From: Circinella umbellata
Lineage: Eukaryota; Mucoromycota; Mucoromycetes; Mucorales; Lichtheimiaceae
NCBI GenBank assembly: GCA_025093555.1
Contig: JAIWNF010000038.1
Coordinates: 372,001-436,000 of the forward strand
DNA length: 64,000 bases
Reading direction: 5' to 3'
Below are positions 60,861 through 64,000 of this stretch, piece by piece (position 1 is the stretch's first letter; every line of letters starts with the position of its first letter). The notes beneath the pieces are model-generated. The model saw only the letters and a list, made by a program, of their open reading frames with translations. It made no database searches and was not told where the DNA came from. Made by a program: the position numbers and the translations under genes.

Positions 60861-63800
60861 ATGGACGTCAAGTTTGAAAAAATTAGACGTCAGGTGAACT
60901 CCAAATTGGAGAATCAAAAACTGGTATGAAAATATATTATTCTTGTTGTCGCATTAAAAATTAGGAGTAATAATTAAATAACTCGAAAATAAAAACTTTT
61001 TTATTATTAGTATGCACGAACTTTGATCGCAATTGAAGAGGTATATTATATATATTCCTCTTTTAATTTTATTTTTAAGTTATAGTTTGATAATGGTTAG
61101 AGTATATTTGATATTAAATTTTTATTTTTAGACAATTCGTGAACAAAATGGTACACTTTCTCCTGTAGCTTATTTTGGTGCCATTGTAAGTTATTACTTT
61201 TATGCAGTTTGATGGATAAATATATATACTAAATAGGAATATATATATATAAATCTTTAGATGACAACATTGCAAGCCACAGCATCTGATAGTGAAGTGA
61301 CAGGTGCATTACTTTACTTATTAAATGAAGTGTTTCCAGTGTAAGTTTTCTTTTTCTTATACATATTCTGGATGAATTATTATCAAACTAAATAATTATT
61401 TATTTATTATAGTTTACCACAATCAGTGATTCGAGCTAAATTCAATGATATTATGCCTATCTTGGAAGGTGTTTATGAATTAAATAAAGATCAACAACCT
61501 ATTGTCCGTTCAATTATTGGTTGTATGCAAGAACTTTTAGCAAATCAAGATGCTTCTATTTGGAGTATGCCATTAGCCAAAAAAGCATATCAAATGTTAT
61601 TAATTCTTAGTGCTAATGCTTCACCAAAGGTATCTATTACTTTTAGAATATTTTATCCATGGAAGAAAAAAAGAGTATTGAATAATAATAATATTTTTTT
61701 TTTCTTCTTTGATTTTAGGCTCGTAAAGCTGCTCAAGATGCTGTTCGATCCATTTTATCACGTTCTCCACCACCTTGTACTATTCATCCAGCAGCCAATG
61801 GTACAGCTGAATTTATTTTACGTGTATTAAATGAAACAACAAAGAATGATCAACATGCCACACAACAAATCTTATCTCTTTTACAATCTATTATTCCTTA
61901 TTGGCCACCCAATCAATTTTCAACTTTGTGTCAATCTTTACTTCAACTTCCTAAATTTAATAATATTTTCCTTACAAAGGCTGCTTTTGATGTTTTTGAA
62001 ACTCTTTTTGATGCTCAAGAAACTGACATTGATGAACCTAAATTTGCTGCACTGTTAAGAGTAAGCTGATTATTTGTTTTTTCAATGGAGAGAGAAGGAT
62101 ATATATTCTTATACTCATTGGGAATATTTTTAATTTTTTTTTTATCTAGTCAATTTGTGATATGAAGCCTGCTGCTGTAGATGATCGGTTATTACCTACA
62201 TGGCTTATGATTATTAGTAAAGCTTATCCTGCTTATGCAAAGTAAGTTCTAAGTTTGTTTTTTGTTTTGTTTCAATTATATTTCTTTTACTCATTTTATT
62301 ATCCAATTTTTTTTTTTGGTTACCAGGGTGAATCCAGGTCAATGTGGTGCAGATATTGCTACTGTTTTTAGTGTTATCTTTAATGATTTCCAACAAGAAT
62401 CTCGTAGTTATAAATCTATTGCCAACTGTCTTATTGCTTTAATTGATTATTGTATTACTGATGATATGATCAATCAAGCAAGTCAAAATATTGAAAATGG
62501 TGTCACTCAAACTGTATCTGTTGTCGAAACTGGTTTAGGTGTTCATTTCCAACCTGCTTGGGTTCAAGTAATGTCTGTTCAACAAGCTTTATTTAAGAAA
62601 TTACATTTTGCTTCTTCTCCTTTAATGAATGGATGTGTGGCTCTTTTGGGTGAATTACGTTTATCTCCTGCTGAATCTTACAAGGAACAATTGGACAAGA
62701 CGTTGGGTGCTGCTATTGCTACTATGGGACCTGAAAACTTTTTATCTATTTTACCATTAAATTTGGAAGGCAGTGGCAGTGGTGATATCGGTCGTGCCTT
62801 TTTACTTCCTCTTTTAAAGACATATACAACCAATACCAACTTGTCTTATTTTGTAAATGTCTTGATGCCTTTGGGTGATCGATTGGCTGAAAAAGGACAA
62901 CAAGCAAAAGATCGAGAAATGGAATTACAAGCCAAAGTATATGAAACTTTAGTCAATCAAATTTGGAGTCTTGCTCCTGGATTTTGTGATTTACCCAAGG
63001 ATTTGACCACAGCTTTCAATAATACAGTAGCTGAACGATTCAGTTCTTTACTTTATTCTCAACCTGAATTACGTCCTACTGTAGCACAGTCATTACAATT
63101 TTTGGTTGAAAAGAATCAAGCTTTGGCACGTTCAGCTGCTTCGGATGAAGATTTACAAAAAGCCTATGGTGTATCCAAAACACAAGCCCAAGAAAATTTG
63201 AAATACATGAGTCAATTTTCTGTCAATTATTTGGCTGTCTTTTTCAATGTCTATAGTCAAATTGCTGCCGCTTATCGTGGATTTTTGGCCGAAGTTATCA
63301 AGAGTTATTTAAGTGTAGCTACACCTCAAGATGTCAATGGTACATTCAAAAAGGTCCTTGGTCTTTTAACTCAAGCTTTGGAAAACAAGACAGGTGGTTC
63401 TGCTTCAAATAATGATCCAACCATGCCTCCACCCATGTCACATACCATGTTAGATCTTGCTGTTGTTATGATTCCTTATTTGGATACCGAATCCATTGAA
63501 CTTTTGTATAATGGTACAGTGACTACCTTATTAGGTAAAGAAGATGAACCAGCCTTACAAAAGAAAGGTTACAAGGTTCTCAAACATTTGATTGATTCAA
63601 CATCGGGCCGTCAAGTTGCATTGAATCACATTGATGAATTACAAGCTAAAGTATTGGAAGCAACAGCATCATGTACTGTATCAGCCCGTAAAGATCGTAT
63701 CAAGGCATTATTTGCTATTGTTCAAATTTTACCTTCCAGTGATTTACATTTCATTCCTGCTGTTCTTTCAGAAACCGTTATTAGTTCTAAGGATAGTAAT

Positions 63801-64000
63801 GAAAAGACACGTAATGTGGCTTTTGCTTTGCTTGTAGAAATGGGTGAAAAAATGAAACAAGGAGGTGTTGTAAAGAATAGTAAATTGGAAGGTTTAGATG
63901 AAGCTGTACCTGATGGTAAGTTGGAAATCCTCAAATTTCTTCCATGTGAAACAAAAAAAAAATTGAACAAGTTTTCATATAATCTTTTTTTTATATAGCT
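60861..64000 (+). CDS. RRP12: Ribosomal RNA processing protein RRP12 (5' part, truncated by window end)
   Basis: A HEAT-repeat factor for export and maturation of both pre-ribosomal subunits. Exons: 60861-60923, 61011-61040, 61132-61185, 61261-61340, 61413-61629, 61719-62060, 62150-62241, 62327-63915, then an exon starting at 63999 that runs off the window. About 822 residues are visible, all in frame. The region around GDIGRAFLLPLLKTYTTNTN then LSYFVNVLMPLGDRLAEKGQ matches the NUC173 segment that defines RRP12 proteins. HEAT-like helices surround it. RRP12 is normally 1150-1300 aa, so roughly a third is missing here. The ATG at 60861 is the first in a T-rich leader, and MDVKFEKIRRQVNSKLENQK is like the family N-terminus. 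Confidence 0.87.

Noticed and set aside
1..64000. CRISPR arrays, rRNA genes, prokaryotic operon signals
   Set aside because: No regularly spaced repeats and no rRNA-like sequence. Spliced genes and fungal protein families show this is eukaryotic nuclear DNA.

Overview
The window is AT-rich nuclear DNA of a fungus, most likely a Mucoromycota species (Mucorales-like). The evidence is protein-coding genes cut by many short GT-AG introns (about 50-170 nt), tracts of glutamine codons, a Zn2Cys6 regulator, a multi-exon P450, and relics of a nuclease-like family that I recall as common in Mucorales genomes. I saw no tRNA, rRNA or CRISPR array. The species is not identified.

Layout. 1-6.4 kb: a decayed PD-(D/E)XK-like gene and a 779-bp pogo-like non-autonomous DNA element in otherwise empty DNA. 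6.4-16.2 kb: a 13-exon cytochrome P450 (+), then on the minus strand mitochondrial ribosomal protein uL1m, a 1138-aa polyQ Zn2Cys6 transcription factor and the mitochondrial fission factor FIS1. 16-21 kb: gene-poor, with short integrase-like and HTH-like relics. 21.3-26.5 kb: the catalytic subunit of cAMP-dependent protein kinase (+), convergent with an unrecognised 392-aa protein (-). 30-39 kb: mitochondrial uS9m (+), a seven-helix membrane protein (+), an EBP2-like ribosome-biogenesis protein (-) and a small secreted protein (-). 41-50 kb: four minus-strand units in series: a tail-anchored kinesin-7-like motor, the triacylglycerol synthase PDAT/LRO1 and mitochondrial uL5m. 50-56.5 kb: accessory DNA with a broken RRM-like gene carrying a 255-bp element flanked by 8-bp duplications, a zinc-knuckle relic and unassigned coding fragments. 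56.6-64 kb: Mediator subunit Med28 (+), tRNA m1G9 methyltransferase TRM10 (-), a divergent single-pass PPxY protein (+) and the 5' part of the pre-rRNA processing factor RRP12 (+, cut by the window end).

Almost all intact genes are housekeeping. Four serve mitochondria (uL1m, uS9m, uL5m, FIS1), three serve RNA or ribosome production (TRM10, RRP12, EBP2-like) and three serve signalling or transcription (PKA, Zn2Cys6 factor, Med28). Exon models were built by eye from GT-AG sites and checked for reading-frame closure. Every intact gene model below closes to a whole number of codons.

The most unusual observations are two consecutive microexons (6 and 4 nt) that restore the canonical motor motif after the P-loop of the kinesin, that kinesin's C-terminal membrane anchor, and the two mobile-element insertions with clean termini. 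I did not find a clearly new multi-gene system.
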